Below, in pieces: positions 15,157 through 24,082 of a DNA stretch of 47,028 nucleotides (its first letter is position 1; every line of letters starts with the position of its first letter). The translations under genes were made by a program, and so were the position numbers. The stretch comes from Bacteroidales bacterium (GTDB lineage Bacteria; Bacteroidota; Bacteroidia; Bacteroidales; UBA3824): the NCBI GenBank assembly GCA_017535325.1, contig JAFXUC010000052.1, positions 1 to 47,028 on the forward strand, in the 5' to 3' direction. The notes under the pieces are model-generated. The model worked only from the letters and a program-made list of their open reading frames with translations. It did not search any database and was not told the DNA's origin.

Positions 15157-17646
15157 TTATTCTTCAAACGCTTCTTTTTCGCTGCCATAGCCATAACCGT
15201 AGCCATAACCATAACCGTAGCCATAACCGTATCCGTAGCCATAACCATAGCCGTATCCATAGCCATAACGACCGTTTGCGGTTTTAGACCCGTTGAGAAG
15301 CATACAGATATTAGGCAGTTTATGACCCGTATAGAACTTCTCAATTATCGGCAACATTGAACGGTCAAGAAGTCCTACTCTGACGATAAACAACGTCATA
15401 TCAGCTTGTTGCGCTATAATACTCGTATCAGCGACAATGTCAATCGGCGGACAGTCAAGTACCACCAAATCGTATTCCTCTCTCATATCCTTAACCATTT
15501 TTTCAAATGCAGGAGTGTAAAGCAATTCCGCAGGGTTAGGCGGCAAAACTCCGGCCGGAAGTATCGTAAGGTTATCGTCAAGTTTCATCGTAAGTTTGCG
15601 CCAATCTTCGTCATAACCGGCCAAATAAGTTGAAACGCCTTTTTTGGGTCTCTGAACGATTTCACTGGCGTTAGCCTTTCTAAGGTCAAGGTCAACAATT
15701 ATTACCTTTCGGTCTTTTAAGGCAAACGATTCACTGAGGTTAAGCGAGATAAACGACTTACCGCTGTGCTGAATCAGCGAAGTTACAAGCATAACCTTTT
15801 TGTCCTTGGTAACGTGTACAAATTCCAAATTACTTCTTACCACGCGGAACGCCTCGTTTGTAAGGTTTTTGGAATTTTTCTTGACCACGAGTTTTGACAA
15901 ATCGGCGTTGGTAGAATCCTTGCGTTTTAAGAATTTCAAAATGCCTTTTCTGTGGATTCTTGTATGCTGGGGAATTTCGCCTACAAACGGTATTGTCATA
16001 CCGTCCAAATCCTTGCGTGTGCGGATTTTTGTGTTGTTTATTTCTATCAGCGCGATTATGCCGAGCGGGATAATCAGCGACAAAATAAACGCAATACCAA
16101 GAATTTTAATTTTCTGCGGTTTGGTTGCCGCCATCGAACCCATAGGCGGAGTAATCAGTCTTGTGTTTGTTGCCGAAAACGCCTGAGAAAGTTCGTTTTC
16201 CTCGCGTTTTTGGAGAAGAAACAAGTAAAGCGACTCTTTTACTTTCTGCTGACGTTCTATTGATAAGAGTTGTTTTGCCTTGTCAGGGTTGGCTGAAATG
16301 TGCGAAACGCTCTTGTCAAGATTTTTTTGCAAAGACTTTATCTGCGAATTGAGATATTTTATCTGGTTGTCAATAGAGCCTACGAGTGCAACCCTGAGTT
16401 CCGCTATTTTTTTGTTGAGGTCTATGACAAGCGGGTTTTTCTCCGAAGAAGCCGCAATCAAAGTGTTTCTTTGGAGTATGCAGGCGTTGTATTCGGTGAT
16501 TTGCTTTTCAGCCGTAGTGTTGTTGCTGCCTGAATATACCGGCAGAAGTTCGTTGCTTTTTGTAGTGTCAGATATGTATTCTTTGACGTTTTCCGCCATG
16601 GCAACCTGAGTGCTTAACATTACGATTTCGTTTTCAAGACTGTTGGCCTGAGAGTAAAACAAATCGCTTGACTTTTCGACGTTGGGCAACAGGTTGTGGC
16701 TTTTGAACGATGACACGTCGCCGTCCACGATACCGAGTTCCCTTTCGATGATTTCGAGCCTGTTGGTGATAAAAGCAGAGGTACCAATAGCAGCCTGATT
16801 TTTGTCCTCAATCCATTTTTCGTTATAAACCTTGAAAAGAGTGTTCAAAAAGTCTTCCGCCCTCTGAATATTCTCGTCTTCCACAGTAAGAGAAATCACG
16901 GAAGATTGTTTGCCATTAAAGTTTGCTTTATATTTAGCAGTATAAATCTGCATCGCAGTTCTAAGCGGCAAACGCCTTATATAAATAGTTTTAGGCTCTT
17001 TACATTCCGACAAGTTAGGTGTTGCGCTTATAAAAACTTTTCCAAGCGGAGTTGACACTTCATCACCGATAACACCTTCCACAATATCCGACAGTTTTGC
17101 AGTCAGTGCCGGAGTAGAAAAGTCTGTCATCTTAAAACTGCCGTCGGGTGAAATTATAAGCGTAAAACTTCCGGTAGTAAATTCATCTGCATCCACCAAC
17201 AATGCCTGAACGGGCAAATTGTCGCCGTAAATTGCTTCTTTGCGGTATTTCCCCTGAACAAAATAATCATATTCAAGGTGAAGACGTTTTACGGTTTCGA
17301 GGATTATAGTAGGTGATTGAATGATAGTCAATTCGTTATTTACAGAAGTAGAATTCTCGAATACGCCCATTTCGGCAAAAGAATTCAACTGCGAGTTGAA
17401 AGACGATGTTCTGCCTCCTGATTCTTTTATCAAAAAAGTTAATTCTCGTGTATAAATTTTCGGGGTGGTAAGCAGGTAAAACATTGTTCCCGAAATTACT
17501 ATTACAACTGACAGTACAAACCACCACCAACGGGCAAAACAAGCCCCGATAATCGCCTGAATGTCAAGTACGTTTTCCGTATTGTTTTCTATTGTCTGCG
17601 AGTTATGACCTGAAAATTCCTGTGTGTTATTGTTGTTTTGTTCCAT
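15157..17646 (-). CDS. Wzc-type polysaccharide biosynthesis tyrosine autokinase
   Basis: An 829-residue BY-kinase controlling polymerisation and export of an exopolysaccharide. The N-terminal Wzz domain begins with the membrane segment WWWFVLSVVIVISGTMFYLL (about residues 40-60), followed by a long periplasmic coiled coil, PPMGSMAATKPQKIK and a second segment (about 520-540). The cytoplasmic kinase has a Walker A variant SLIQHSGKS, Walker A-prime VIIVDLDLRK and Walker B LVVLDCPP. The tail before SEKEAFEE is fourteen consecutive Tyr-Gly pairs, far more regular than the usual C-terminal Tyr cluster, which is the autophosphorylation site of the family. Its gene starts four bases after the wza-like stop. 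No glycosyltransferase or flippase genes adjoin. Confidence 0.93.
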   Translation of the reverse strand: MEQNNNNTQEFSGHNSQTIENNTENVLDIQAIIGACFARWWWFVLSVVIVISGTMFYLLTTPKIYTRELTFLIKESGGRTSSFNSQLNSFAEMGVFENSTSVNNELTIIQSPTIILETVKRLHLEYDYFVQGKYRKEAIYGDNLPVQALLVDADEFTTGSFTLIISPDGSFKMTDFSTPALTAKLSDIVEGVIGDEVSTPLGKVFISATPNLSECKEPKTIYIRRLPLRTAMQIYTAKYKANFNGKQSSVISLTVEDENIQRAEDFLNTLFKVYNEKWIEDKNQAAIGTSAFITNRLEIIERELGIVDGDVSSFKSHNLLPNVEKSSDLFYSQANSLENEIVMLSTQVAMAENVKEYISDTTKSNELLPVYSGSNNTTAEKQITEYNACILQRNTLIAASSEKNPLVIDLNKKIAELRVALVGSIDNQIKYLNSQIKSLQKNLDKSVSHISANPDKAKQLLSIERQQKVKESLYLFLLQKREENELSQAFSATNTRLITPPMGSMAATKPQKIKILGIAFILSLIIPLGIIALIEINNTKIRTRKDLDGMTIPFVGEIPQHTRIHRKGILKFLKRKDSTNADLSKLVVKKNSKNLTNEAFRVVRSNLEFVHVTKDKKVMLVTSLIQHSGKSFISLNLSESFALKDRKVIIVDLDLRKANASEIVQRPKKGVSTYLAGYDEDWRKLTMKLDDNLTILPAGVLPPNPAELLYTPAFEKMVKDMREEYDLVVLDCPPIDIVADTSIIAQQADMTLFIVRVGLLDRSMLPIIEKFYTGHKLPNICMLLNGSKTANGRYGYGYGYGYGYGYGYGYGYGYGYGYGYGSEKEAFEE
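15184..15267 (-). repeat. Hexanucleotide array encoding fourteen Tyr-Gly pairs
   Basis: Eighty-four bases made of 14 six-base units (TAY GGN on the coding strand) with synonymous variation in both codons: Tyr is TAT or TAC, Gly is GGC, GGT or GGA. The mixed codon use shows selection or age rather than a fresh slippage event, but the array still allows length change in whole codon pairs without frameshift. Confidence 0.9.
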
Positions 17647-17650
17647 GATT

Positions 17651-18439
17651 TTATTTTACCCAAATGAAATACATTGAAGTCAGGAAAGAAATTACTGACA
17701 TCCAGAATGCCGGTGTCATCACCGTATTACCGGCAACGATTGACTGACGCTTTCTGTAAGCGTTGCCCTCTACGTAAAGCACGTCGTTTTGTTGAAGATA
17801 AAAAGCGGGCGAGTTCAATACGCTTTCGCCTTTTGTCATGTCAACCATATATACACGCTTTCCGCCGTCTTCCTGTCTTATGATTTTTACGTTGCACCTC
17901 TGACCCAAAATAGAAAGGTCTCCCGCCATACCGAGTGCGTCAAGAAGTGTTATTTTGTCCTTGTCGATTGTATAACGTCCGGGTCTTGCGATTTCGCCAA
18001 GTATGTCAAAATACATACTGATAAACTCAACCGTTACCACCGGATCTTGAATCATCTCGCTTGAAATGAGTTTTTCTTTTACGATGTCAACTACTTCTGT
18101 TCTTGTAAGACCTTTAACCAAAATTTTTCCGATAACAGGAAAGTCGATTTCTCCATTGCTGTCTACAGTATAATAGGACACGCGGTTTGAATACGAGTTT
18201 CCTATGCTCTGAGTTACGGTGAGCAGATTGAACATTTTTGCCACGTGTTCGTCTCTGCAAGATACATAAATAGAAACTTTGTCGCCTGTCTGCAACTTTA
18301 TTTCAACATTTTCAGAGTTGAATCTTATCAAAGTATCCTCTTTCAAATCCTGAAAATATGTGATATTCTTAGGCGTTCTGCACCCGGAGACTGTGGCTAA
18401 ACAAGCCAGCAAAAAAAACAACTTTAAAATTCTGACCAT
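17651..18439 (-). CDS. Wza-like polysaccharide export outer membrane lipoprotein
   Basis: Outer membrane export protein of the Poly_export/SLBB family that works with the Wzc-type kinase next to it. The start at 18439 (MVRILKLFFLLACL) gives a standard lipoprotein signal with VSGC; an ATG 14 codons upstream would lengthen it without purpose. The mature protein has LQTGDKVSIYVSCRD (Poly_export start), GEIDFPVIGKILVKGLTRTEV, an SLBB-like part with FDILGEIARPGRY and a second with NDVLYVEGNAYRKRQS. A C-terminal hydrophobic segment (AFWMSVISFLTSMYFIWV) matches the family's membrane anchor. 262 residues is short for Wza but usual in Bacteroidota. Confidence 0.9.
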   Translation of the reverse strand: MVRILKLFFLLACLATVSGCRTPKNITYFQDLKEDTLIRFNSENVEIKLQTGDKVSIYVSCRDEHVAKMFNLLTVTQSIGNSYSNRVSYYTVDSNGEIDFPVIGKILVKGLTRTEVVDIVKEKLISSEMIQDPVVTVEFISMYFDILGEIARPGRYTIDKDKITLLDALGMAGDLSILGQRCNVKIIRQEDGGKRVYMVDMTKGESVLNSPAFYLQQNDVLYVEGNAYRKRQSIVAGNTVMTPAFWMSVISFLTSMYFIWVK

Positions 18440-18646
18440 TATTTTAATGCAATTTTGCCGCAAAATTATAAAAAAAAACAATTCAATTGTTAAAAAAATG
18501 AAAGTTTACTTTTTTTTAACATTAAAATACTACGAAAAAAATATCACCCGGAGGCTGTTTCTAAAAATTGTGGTACGCCGTTTGCTTTTTCCAAAGCAGG
18601 AACACAGTAAAACTAACTCTATGGTTGAATAAGAATACTTAAAATT

Positions 18647-19120
18647 ATGAAAATTAAATTTGTCGTAGTCGGAAAGACCGTAGAAAAATATTTAATTGAT
18701 TCGTGCAGCGAATACGAAAAAAGGCTTAAAAAGTACGTCAATTTCGAATTTGTTGTTTTGAAAGATTTAAAAAATTTGTCTTCGCTTTCCTTTCCGCAGG
18801 TAAAAGCCGCAGAAGCGGTGCTTTTGGAGCCGTATTTCAAGGGCGGAAGTTTCAATATTCTGCTCGACGAACACGGAAAAGAATTTTCTTCAAAAGAATT
18901 TGCGGATTTTTTGGAAAAAAAGATGGTTAATTCGTCAAAAGATATTACTTTTGTGGTCGGCGGACCGTACGGTTTTGACGAGAAAATCTCTGCGGCGGCT
19001 GATTTTAAAATTTCGCTTTCAAAAATGACTTTTTCGCACCAGATGGTAAGATTAATCTTTTTGGAACAGTTGTACCGTGCCTTTACCATAATGCACGGCG
19101 AACCGTATCATCACGAATAA
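18647..19120 (+). CDS. rlmH: 23S rRNA (pseudouridine1915-N3)-methyltransferase RlmH
   Basis: SPOUT-class methyltransferase that methylates pseudouridine 1915 in helix 69 of 23S rRNA on assembled 70S ribosomes. Full length at 157 residues. MKIKFVVVGKT opens the protein, LLDEHGKEFSS is the central motif, FVVGGPYGFDEKI is the SAM-binding knot loop, and MTFSHQMVRLIFLEQLYRAF with the ending GEPYHHE is diagnostic. A 132-base AT-rich gap with no gene follows. Upstream 18440-18646 is AT-rich and holds the divergent promoters, which I could not place exactly. Confidence 0.97.
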   Translation: MKIKFVVVGKTVEKYLIDSCSEYEKRLKKYVNFEFVVLKDLKNLSSLSFPQVKAAEAVLLEPYFKGGSFNILLDEHGKEFSSKEFADFLEKKMVNSSKDITFVVGGPYGFDEKISAAADFKISLSKMTFSHQMVRLIFLEQLYRAFTIMHGEPYHHE

Positions 19121-19252
19121 GGAAAAAAGAAGTGAAAATTGAATTTGGGAATTATTTTTAAGTTTTAAGGAAAAACTACTCAGGGAAAAAACTTTTTTAA
19201 GAGATTCGTAATTTGTAAATTTTAAGAACCTTTTAAAAACAAGGAACGACAA

Positions 19253-22200
19253 GTGAAAGAGAAGTTAAAAAATGCGCGGTTTCTGATATGTGCGGTATTG
19301 CTGTTTGTTGCCGCTTTAATATCCGAAAGTTATCTGTCCGCCTCCGGGCCTATGGATATTGACACTTCGGAAGTGGAGACCGTTTTGCATAAACTGGAAG
19401 AAAAACTTGACAGCACCCTTTTGTCCGTCAAGGAGCGGATAGAAGCGGCGGAGGCTTTGCAGAAGGAAAGTCCCGTCACGGTACTGGATTGTGATTTTGA
19501 ATATCTTAACAGACAAGGTCTTACGGTGCTCGTTTACAAAGACGACACTTTGAGGTTTTGGACTGACAATATTGCCGCTGCCGATAAGACGTTTATCGGT
19601 TCGGCTCTTAACAACCGTATTGCAAATTCAAGCAACGGCTGGTATGAGGTACGCACTCTTGATGCCGGCAGATATAAGTATGTCGGTCTTATCTTCTTGA
19701 AACACAAATACAATATCACCAACAAATACCTTCAAAACGACTGCCGCAAAGAGTTTAATCTTTCGCCGACGGTATTGATTTCGATGATTCCGCTCAGTTA
19801 CAGTTTTGAAGTAAGAGACAAGGAGGGAAAATATATCTTTTCGCTTGTGCCTTCAAGTGCGGCGGATTCGGAAGGAAGTTATGTAAACGCGGCTGGAATT
19901 TTGTTTTTTATGTCGCTGTTTTTCCTGCTGTTGTATTTTATGACCGTAATAGACTCTCTCACAAAAGAAGAAGGCAACTCAGGAAAAATCATCGGACTTA
20001 TCTCCGGCTCAATAGTGCTGTGGGCTCTGATGCTGCTTTTCAGGTTTCCGTCCACGATATATTCTCTGGATTTTTTTGACCCTGTTTATTTTTCGGGACC
20101 GGCGTTTTTCAGAACAATCGGAGACTTTATAATAAGTGTTACGTTTGTTCTTGCGGAAGCGGTTTATCTTTTCAAATTTGCAGAATATGCCGGCGTTGCT
20201 GAAAAAATAAAAAAATACCCGCCTTACGCGGTTTGGACGGCTGTCCTGATTGTATATTTTGCGGTCTTCGGATATTTGTATTATGCGGCGGAGCAGTTGG
20301 TGGGCGAGAGTAAAATTTCTTTCCGCTTAACTGACATAATTTCGCTTGACATTTTCAGTTATTCCGGACTGCTGATAATGATAATCCTTGTCGGGACTGT
20401 TATTTTTACCTCGATGCGTCTGACGCGGTATTTTGATTATTCGGTTATAACCGACTTGAAAAAGTTTGCCGCCGTCTATTTGGCTGTATCGGCGGTTTTG
20501 TTTCTGACGGTTTCTTTTGCGCTGGATTTTCAGAAAGGCGCGGCTGTTTTGTATCTGGTTTTGATTCCGGGCGCGTCCATGCTGACTCATTACAGAAAGG
20601 CGGAAGGCGTGGTTTACAGATATATTTTTATGGTGTTTTTGAGCGCGGTTTTCTCCTGCGTGCTTATAACCGGTACTACCGAGAAAAAACTGTCGTCGGA
20701 ATGCAGACATCTTGCAGCCTCGCCCGAACAGGAAAGAGACATGATTGCGGAACTTTTGTTGGAGGATATTTCAAACAAACTGTCAAAAGACGGCGTTGTG
20801 GCGGATTTTCTTGTAAAGCCAGACTCTCAGTCCCGCAACAAAAAACTGCACGAATACATTCAAAGACAGTATTTTAACGGTTATTGGAGCAAATACCAAC
20901 TCGGCATTTCGGTTGAAGAGTTGCCCTCCGGCGGACAGTTCAGCGAGATAGAAGGCGATTTTGCCAAAACCGTCAACACGCTTGCCGTAGAAATCAACGG
21001 AACGGGCTTTTATTATGCTGACAAGTCTGACGGTACGGCTAATTATCTCGCGCCTTTCAGATATACTCTCAACGGCAAAACGTATTTTGTCTGCATAACG
21101 CTTGAACAGAAATCCGTGCCTCAGGAGTTGGGCTATCCCGAACTTTTGGTGGAAGACGGTCTTAAAAAGTCTGCAATGAGCGGTTTTGACCATGCGAAAT
21201 ACCGTCACGGCAGACGCATATCCCAAGACGGCGGTTTCCCGTACGACTTTTCTGACGAGGTATTTTTGTCTGCGTTCAAAAACGAAGCCGACACAACAGC
21301 CGTTACGGAATTTTCGGACTATATCCACACCGTTTACAGAAACGGCGATGTTACGACCGTGGTGTCAAGAAAGCAACTCTCGTTTCTTGAAGCGGCGACA
21401 CAGTTTGCATATCTCTTTATAATTTATATTTTTGTGATGTTAGCGGTTGTAGTTATCAGGCTTTTTGTCAACCACAACACAGATTACCGTTATCAGATAA
21501 AAACAAGGCTGATAGTCTCTGTAACTTTTATTCTGATGCTTTCGCTTGCCTTTATCTGCGCGGGAACGGTTTATATGAACATTCACCGTTTCAGGGAAAA
21601 CAACACGCAGAGCATTGACGAAAAGGTCAAAAGCGTATACATGGAGATTCAGCGCAGTTGTGCCGACACTACGGCTTTTTCAACGGACTGGGATCCTAAC
21701 TTCAATTCTGCGATGGACGAATATCTGATAACGCTTTCGCACATATTTTTTATTGACATCAACCTTTACGGCGACGACGGTTTGCTTGTTGCAAGTTCGA
21801 GACCCGAAATTTTCAAACAGGGGCTTATCAGTTCGCGTATGAACGCCAAAGCCTTGCAGGAATTTGTGATTCAGAGCAAGTCCAATTACATTCAGCAGGA
21901 AAAAATCGGAAAGATGAATTATGCCTCGGCGTATATTCCGTTTTATAACTCGTCTGACAAACTGACCGCGTACATCAACCTTCCGTACTTTACAAAGCCG
22001 GAAGTTTTGCAGAAGGAACTCGGTACTTTGATAGTCTCGATTGTGAATTTTTATGTTCTTTTGCTGATGATTTTAGTGGTTCTGGCGGTGATTATTTCCG
22101 AAAGGATTGTCCAGCCGATAAAGATGATTCAGAACAAGTTTGAGAAAATAGAACTCGGCAAACAGCACGAAAAGATAGAATACAACCGCAAAGACGAGTT

Positions 22201-22951
22201 GGGACAACTTGTCAGCGAGTACAACAACATGGCGCAGAAGTTGGAAGAAAGCGCGAAACTTCTGGCTCAGGGCGAAAGAGAAAGCGCATGGCGCGAGATG
22301 GCAAAACAAATTGCCCACGAGATTAAAAATCCGCTTACGCCGATGAAACTGTCCATTCAGTTTCTTATGCGCAGCAAAGAAAACAACGATGCCGACTTTG
22401 ACAAAAAACTTGAAAAAGTTTCAGGAACGCTTATTCAGCAGATTGACACTTTGTCGTCCATTGCGACGGGATTCAGCAATTTTGCCAAAATGCCAAAACC
22501 CGACGAACACCCGTTCAACGTTGTGGAAACGCTCGGCAATGTGATTCAACTGTTCAACAACATTGAGAACATCGACATCACCTCCGACCTCGGCGACGAG
22601 TCAGAAATCATTATCGTCGCCGACAAGGAACAGATTTCGAGAGTGTTTATCAATTTGATAAAAAATGCGACTCAGGCTATTCCTGAGGGCGTAAGGGGCA
22701 AAATCCACGTCAGCCTTACGTGCAAGGAAAAACTCGAAATCAGAATCTCTGACAACGGCTGCGGTATTCCCGACGAAATCCGGGGCAAACTTTTTACGCC
22801 GAGTTTTACCACAAAATCAAGCGGTTCGGGACTCGGTTTAGCGATGGTCAAAAACATAATTATCAACGCAAAAGGCGACATAACTTTTGAGTCGGAAGTC
22901 GGAAAAGGCACGACATTTATCGTAACTTTGCCGCTGAGACAGATTTTTTGA
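19253..22951 (+). CDS. Large NtrY-like membrane sensor histidine kinase
   Basis: A 1232-residue kinase. GTG is taken as the start because AAGGA lies seven bases before it and the frame opens with a signal-anchor (ARFLICAVLLFVAAL). A first extracytoplasmic domain (about 30-205) is followed by about seven transmembrane segments between 210 and 470, a second domain, a segment near 715-735 and another near 755-775, a third extracytoplasmic domain, a segment near 920-945, and then HAMP (VQPIKMIQNKFEKIELGK). The kinase core has His1022 in AKQIAHEIKNPLTPMK, the N-box LIKNATQAIPEG, ISDNGCGIP, and SGSGLGLAMVKNI. No receiver domain and no adjacent regulator gene are seen. The ligand is unknown. Confidence 0.88.
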   Translation: MKEKLKNARFLICAVLLFVAALISESYLSASGPMDIDTSEVETVLHKLEEKLDSTLLSVKERIEAAEALQKESPVTVLDCDFEYLNRQGLTVLVYKDDTLRFWTDNIAAADKTFIGSALNNRIANSSNGWYEVRTLDAGRYKYVGLIFLKHKYNITNKYLQNDCRKEFNLSPTVLISMIPLSYSFEVRDKEGKYIFSLVPSSAADSEGSYVNAAGILFFMSLFFLLLYFMTVIDSLTKEEGNSGKIIGLISGSIVLWALMLLFRFPSTIYSLDFFDPVYFSGPAFFRTIGDFIISVTFVLAEAVYLFKFAEYAGVAEKIKKYPPYAVWTAVLIVYFAVFGYLYYAAEQLVGESKISFRLTDIISLDIFSYSGLLIMIILVGTVIFTSMRLTRYFDYSVITDLKKFAAVYLAVSAVLFLTVSFALDFQKGAAVLYLVLIPGASMLTHYRKAEGVVYRYIFMVFLSAVFSCVLITGTTEKKLSSECRHLAASPEQERDMIAELLLEDISNKLSKDGVVADFLVKPDSQSRNKKLHEYIQRQYFNGYWSKYQLGISVEELPSGGQFSEIEGDFAKTVNTLAVEINGTGFYYADKSDGTANYLAPFRYTLNGKTYFVCITLEQKSVPQELGYPELLVEDGLKKSAMSGFDHAKYRHGRRISQDGGFPYDFSDEVFLSAFKNEADTTAVTEFSDYIHTVYRNGDVTTVVSRKQLSFLEAATQFAYLFIIYIFVMLAVVVIRLFVNHNTDYRYQIKTRLIVSVTFILMLSLAFICAGTVYMNIHRFRENNTQSIDEKVKSVYMEIQRSCADTTAFSTDWDPNFNSAMDEYLITLSHIFFIDINLYGDDGLLVASSRPEIFKQGLISSRMNAKALQEFVIQSKSNYIQQEKIGKMNYASAYIPFYNSSDKLTAYINLPYFTKPEVLQKELGTLIVSIVNFYVLLLMILVVLAVIISERIVQPIKMIQNKFEKIELGKQHEKIEYNRKDELGQLVSEYNNMAQKLEESAKLLAQGERESAWREMAKQIAHEIKNPLTPMKLSIQFLMRSKENNDADFDKKLEKVSGTLIQQIDTLSSIATGFSNFAKMPKPDEHPFNVVETLGNVIQLFNNIENIDITSDLGDESEIIIVADKEQISRVFINLIKNATQAIPEGVRGKIHVSLTCKEKLEIRISDNGCGIPDEIRGKLFTPSFTTKSSGSGLGLAMVKNIIINAKGDITFESEVGKGTTFIVTLPLRQIF

Positions 22952-22961
22952 AAAAAAATTT

Positions 22962-22990
22962 TTTGTTTTGAAAATTAGTTTTTATATTTG
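22962..22990 (+). promoter_or_regulatory. Promoter of the histidine operon
   Basis: TTTG at 22962-22965 (or 22967-22970) and TATATTTG at 22983-22990 fit the Bacteroidota -33/-7 form with a 17-base (or shorter) spacer. It is 21 bases ahead of the leader peptide ATG. Confidence 0.55.
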
Positions 22991-23011
22991 CCGCAAATAT
23001 TTGTTAAGACT

Positions 23012-23092
23012 ATGGAATTGTTTTTTACGCATATCATTGTTCATCATTTTCACCGTCATTTTCACGGTGCGGCTGTTTTGTGCGATTTATAG
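23012..23092 (+). CDS. hisL: Histidine operon leader peptide
   Basis: A 26-codon open frame, ATG to TAG, with His at residues 7, 11, 12, 14, 16 and 18, i.e. six His codons within twelve positions. It lies between a promoter and a terminator just before hisG, as in histidine attenuators of other bacteria, though the peptide is not similar to enteric HisL in sequence. A ribosome stalled on the His codons when charged tRNA-His is scarce would leave the last codons free to pair downstream (next entry). The small hairpin CACCGT/ACGGTG at 23051-23069 within the His run could serve as the pause hairpin. Too short for ordinary gene finders. Confidence 0.88.
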   Translation: MELFFTHIIVHHFHRHFHGAAVLCDL

Positions 23093-23175
23093 TTCCGGTT
23101 GTTTTAGTTGATAATGATTTTCTTTCATAATAACAAGGTCAAATCGCACAAGAAAAAAGCGGTTTGACCTTTTTT
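23078..23175 (+). promoter_or_regulatory. Histidine attenuator: terminator and competing antiterminator
   Basis: Terminator: 23135-23147 pairs with 23159-23171 (13 bp, one G-U) and runs into TTTTTT (23170-23175). Antiterminator: the leader's last codons 23078-23088 (TTGTGCGATTT) are perfectly complementary over 11 bases to 23141-23151, which includes most of the terminator's 5' arm. The two structures cannot form together. Translation to the stop codon would cover 23078-23088 and allow termination; stalling at the His codons would free it. The layout is therefore classic ribosome-mediated attenuation. Confidence 0.87.
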
Positions 23176-23210
23176 GTTAACAGTAAATAATTAAAAAATA
23201 CACATAAAAA

Positions 23211-24071
23211 ATGGAAAGATTAAAAATAGCAATTCAAAAATCGGGTCGTTTGAGCGACAAGTCGATAGAACTTTTTGAAAAGGCTGGAATCAGCGCGTCC
23301 AACAACTCTTCGAGGCTTCTGTTTGCCTCTGCGTCGGATTTTCCGATTGACATTCTTTATTTAAGGGACGACGACATTCCTCAGTGCGTTGCCGACGGGG
23401 TTGCCGACGCGGGCATTGTCGGCGAAAACGTTATCTGGGAAACGGGTCAGAAAGTCGTTACCGCCGAAAAACTCGGTTTCGGAAAATGCAGACTTTCGCT
23501 CGCAATTCCCCGCGATGCACAGTACACCGGCTTGGAGTGGTTCAACGGCAAAAAAATCGCGACCACTTATCCCAACATCTTGAAAAAAGTGCTTCAAGAC
23601 AACAACTTAAACGCTGACATTCACGTAATTAACGGCTCGGTTGAAATCTGTCCCGTCATCGGTTTGGCGGACGCTATTTTTGACATCGTTTCGACGGGCA
23701 GCACGCTTTTGTCAAACGGCCTTGTTGAAAAGGAAAAAATGGTTTATTCCGAGGCTGTTTTAATCAAAAACGAAAAACTGAGCGCGGAAAAAGAAGAAAT
23801 TTTGGAAAAACTTTTGTTCCGTATTCACGCCATAAAAGCCGCAAAATCAAACAAATACATTCTTCTCAACGCTCCCAAGGACAAACTTGACGACATCATC
23901 AAACTGTTGCCGGGTATGAAATCACCGTCAGTTCTTCCGCTTGCTGACAGCGGCTGGGTTTCGGTTCATTCGGTTGTTGAAGAGAGCAAGTTTTGGGACA
24001 TTATCGACCAACTCAGAGCCGCCGGCGCACAAGGCATTTTGGTTGTCCCGATTGAGAAGATGATTTTATAA
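23211..24071 (+). CDS. hisG: ATP phosphoribosyltransferase, long form
   Basis: First, feedback-regulated step of histidine synthesis: ATP plus PRPP gives phosphoribosyl-ATP. 286 residues is the long hexameric form with a C-terminal ACT-like domain (about 210-286, LLNAPKDKLDDIIKLLPGMKSPSVLPL) that binds histidine, so no HisZ is needed. RLKIAIQKSGRLSDKS starts the protein; GVADAGIVGENV and the PRPP loop DIVSTGSTLLSNGL are intact. It is the first structural gene after the attenuator and 11 bases before hisD. Confidence 0.97.
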   Translation: MERLKIAIQKSGRLSDKSIELFEKAGISASNNSSRLLFASASDFPIDILYLRDDDIPQCVADGVADAGIVGENVIWETGQKVVTAEKLGFGKCRLSLAIPRDAQYTGLEWFNGKKIATTYPNILKKVLQDNNLNADIHVINGSVEICPVIGLADAIFDIVSTGSTLLSNGLVEKEKMVYSEAVLIKNEKLSAEKEEILEKLLFRIHAIKAAKSNKYILLNAPKDKLDDIIKLLPGMKSPSVLPLADSGWVSVHSVVEESKFWDIIDQLRAAGAQGILVVPIEKMIL

Positions 24072-24082
24072 AACTTGACAAT

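Noticed and set aside
15157..18439. A full capsule gene cluster
   Set aside because: Only the Wza-like and Wzc-like genes are present; no polymerase, flippase or glycosyltransferases follow.
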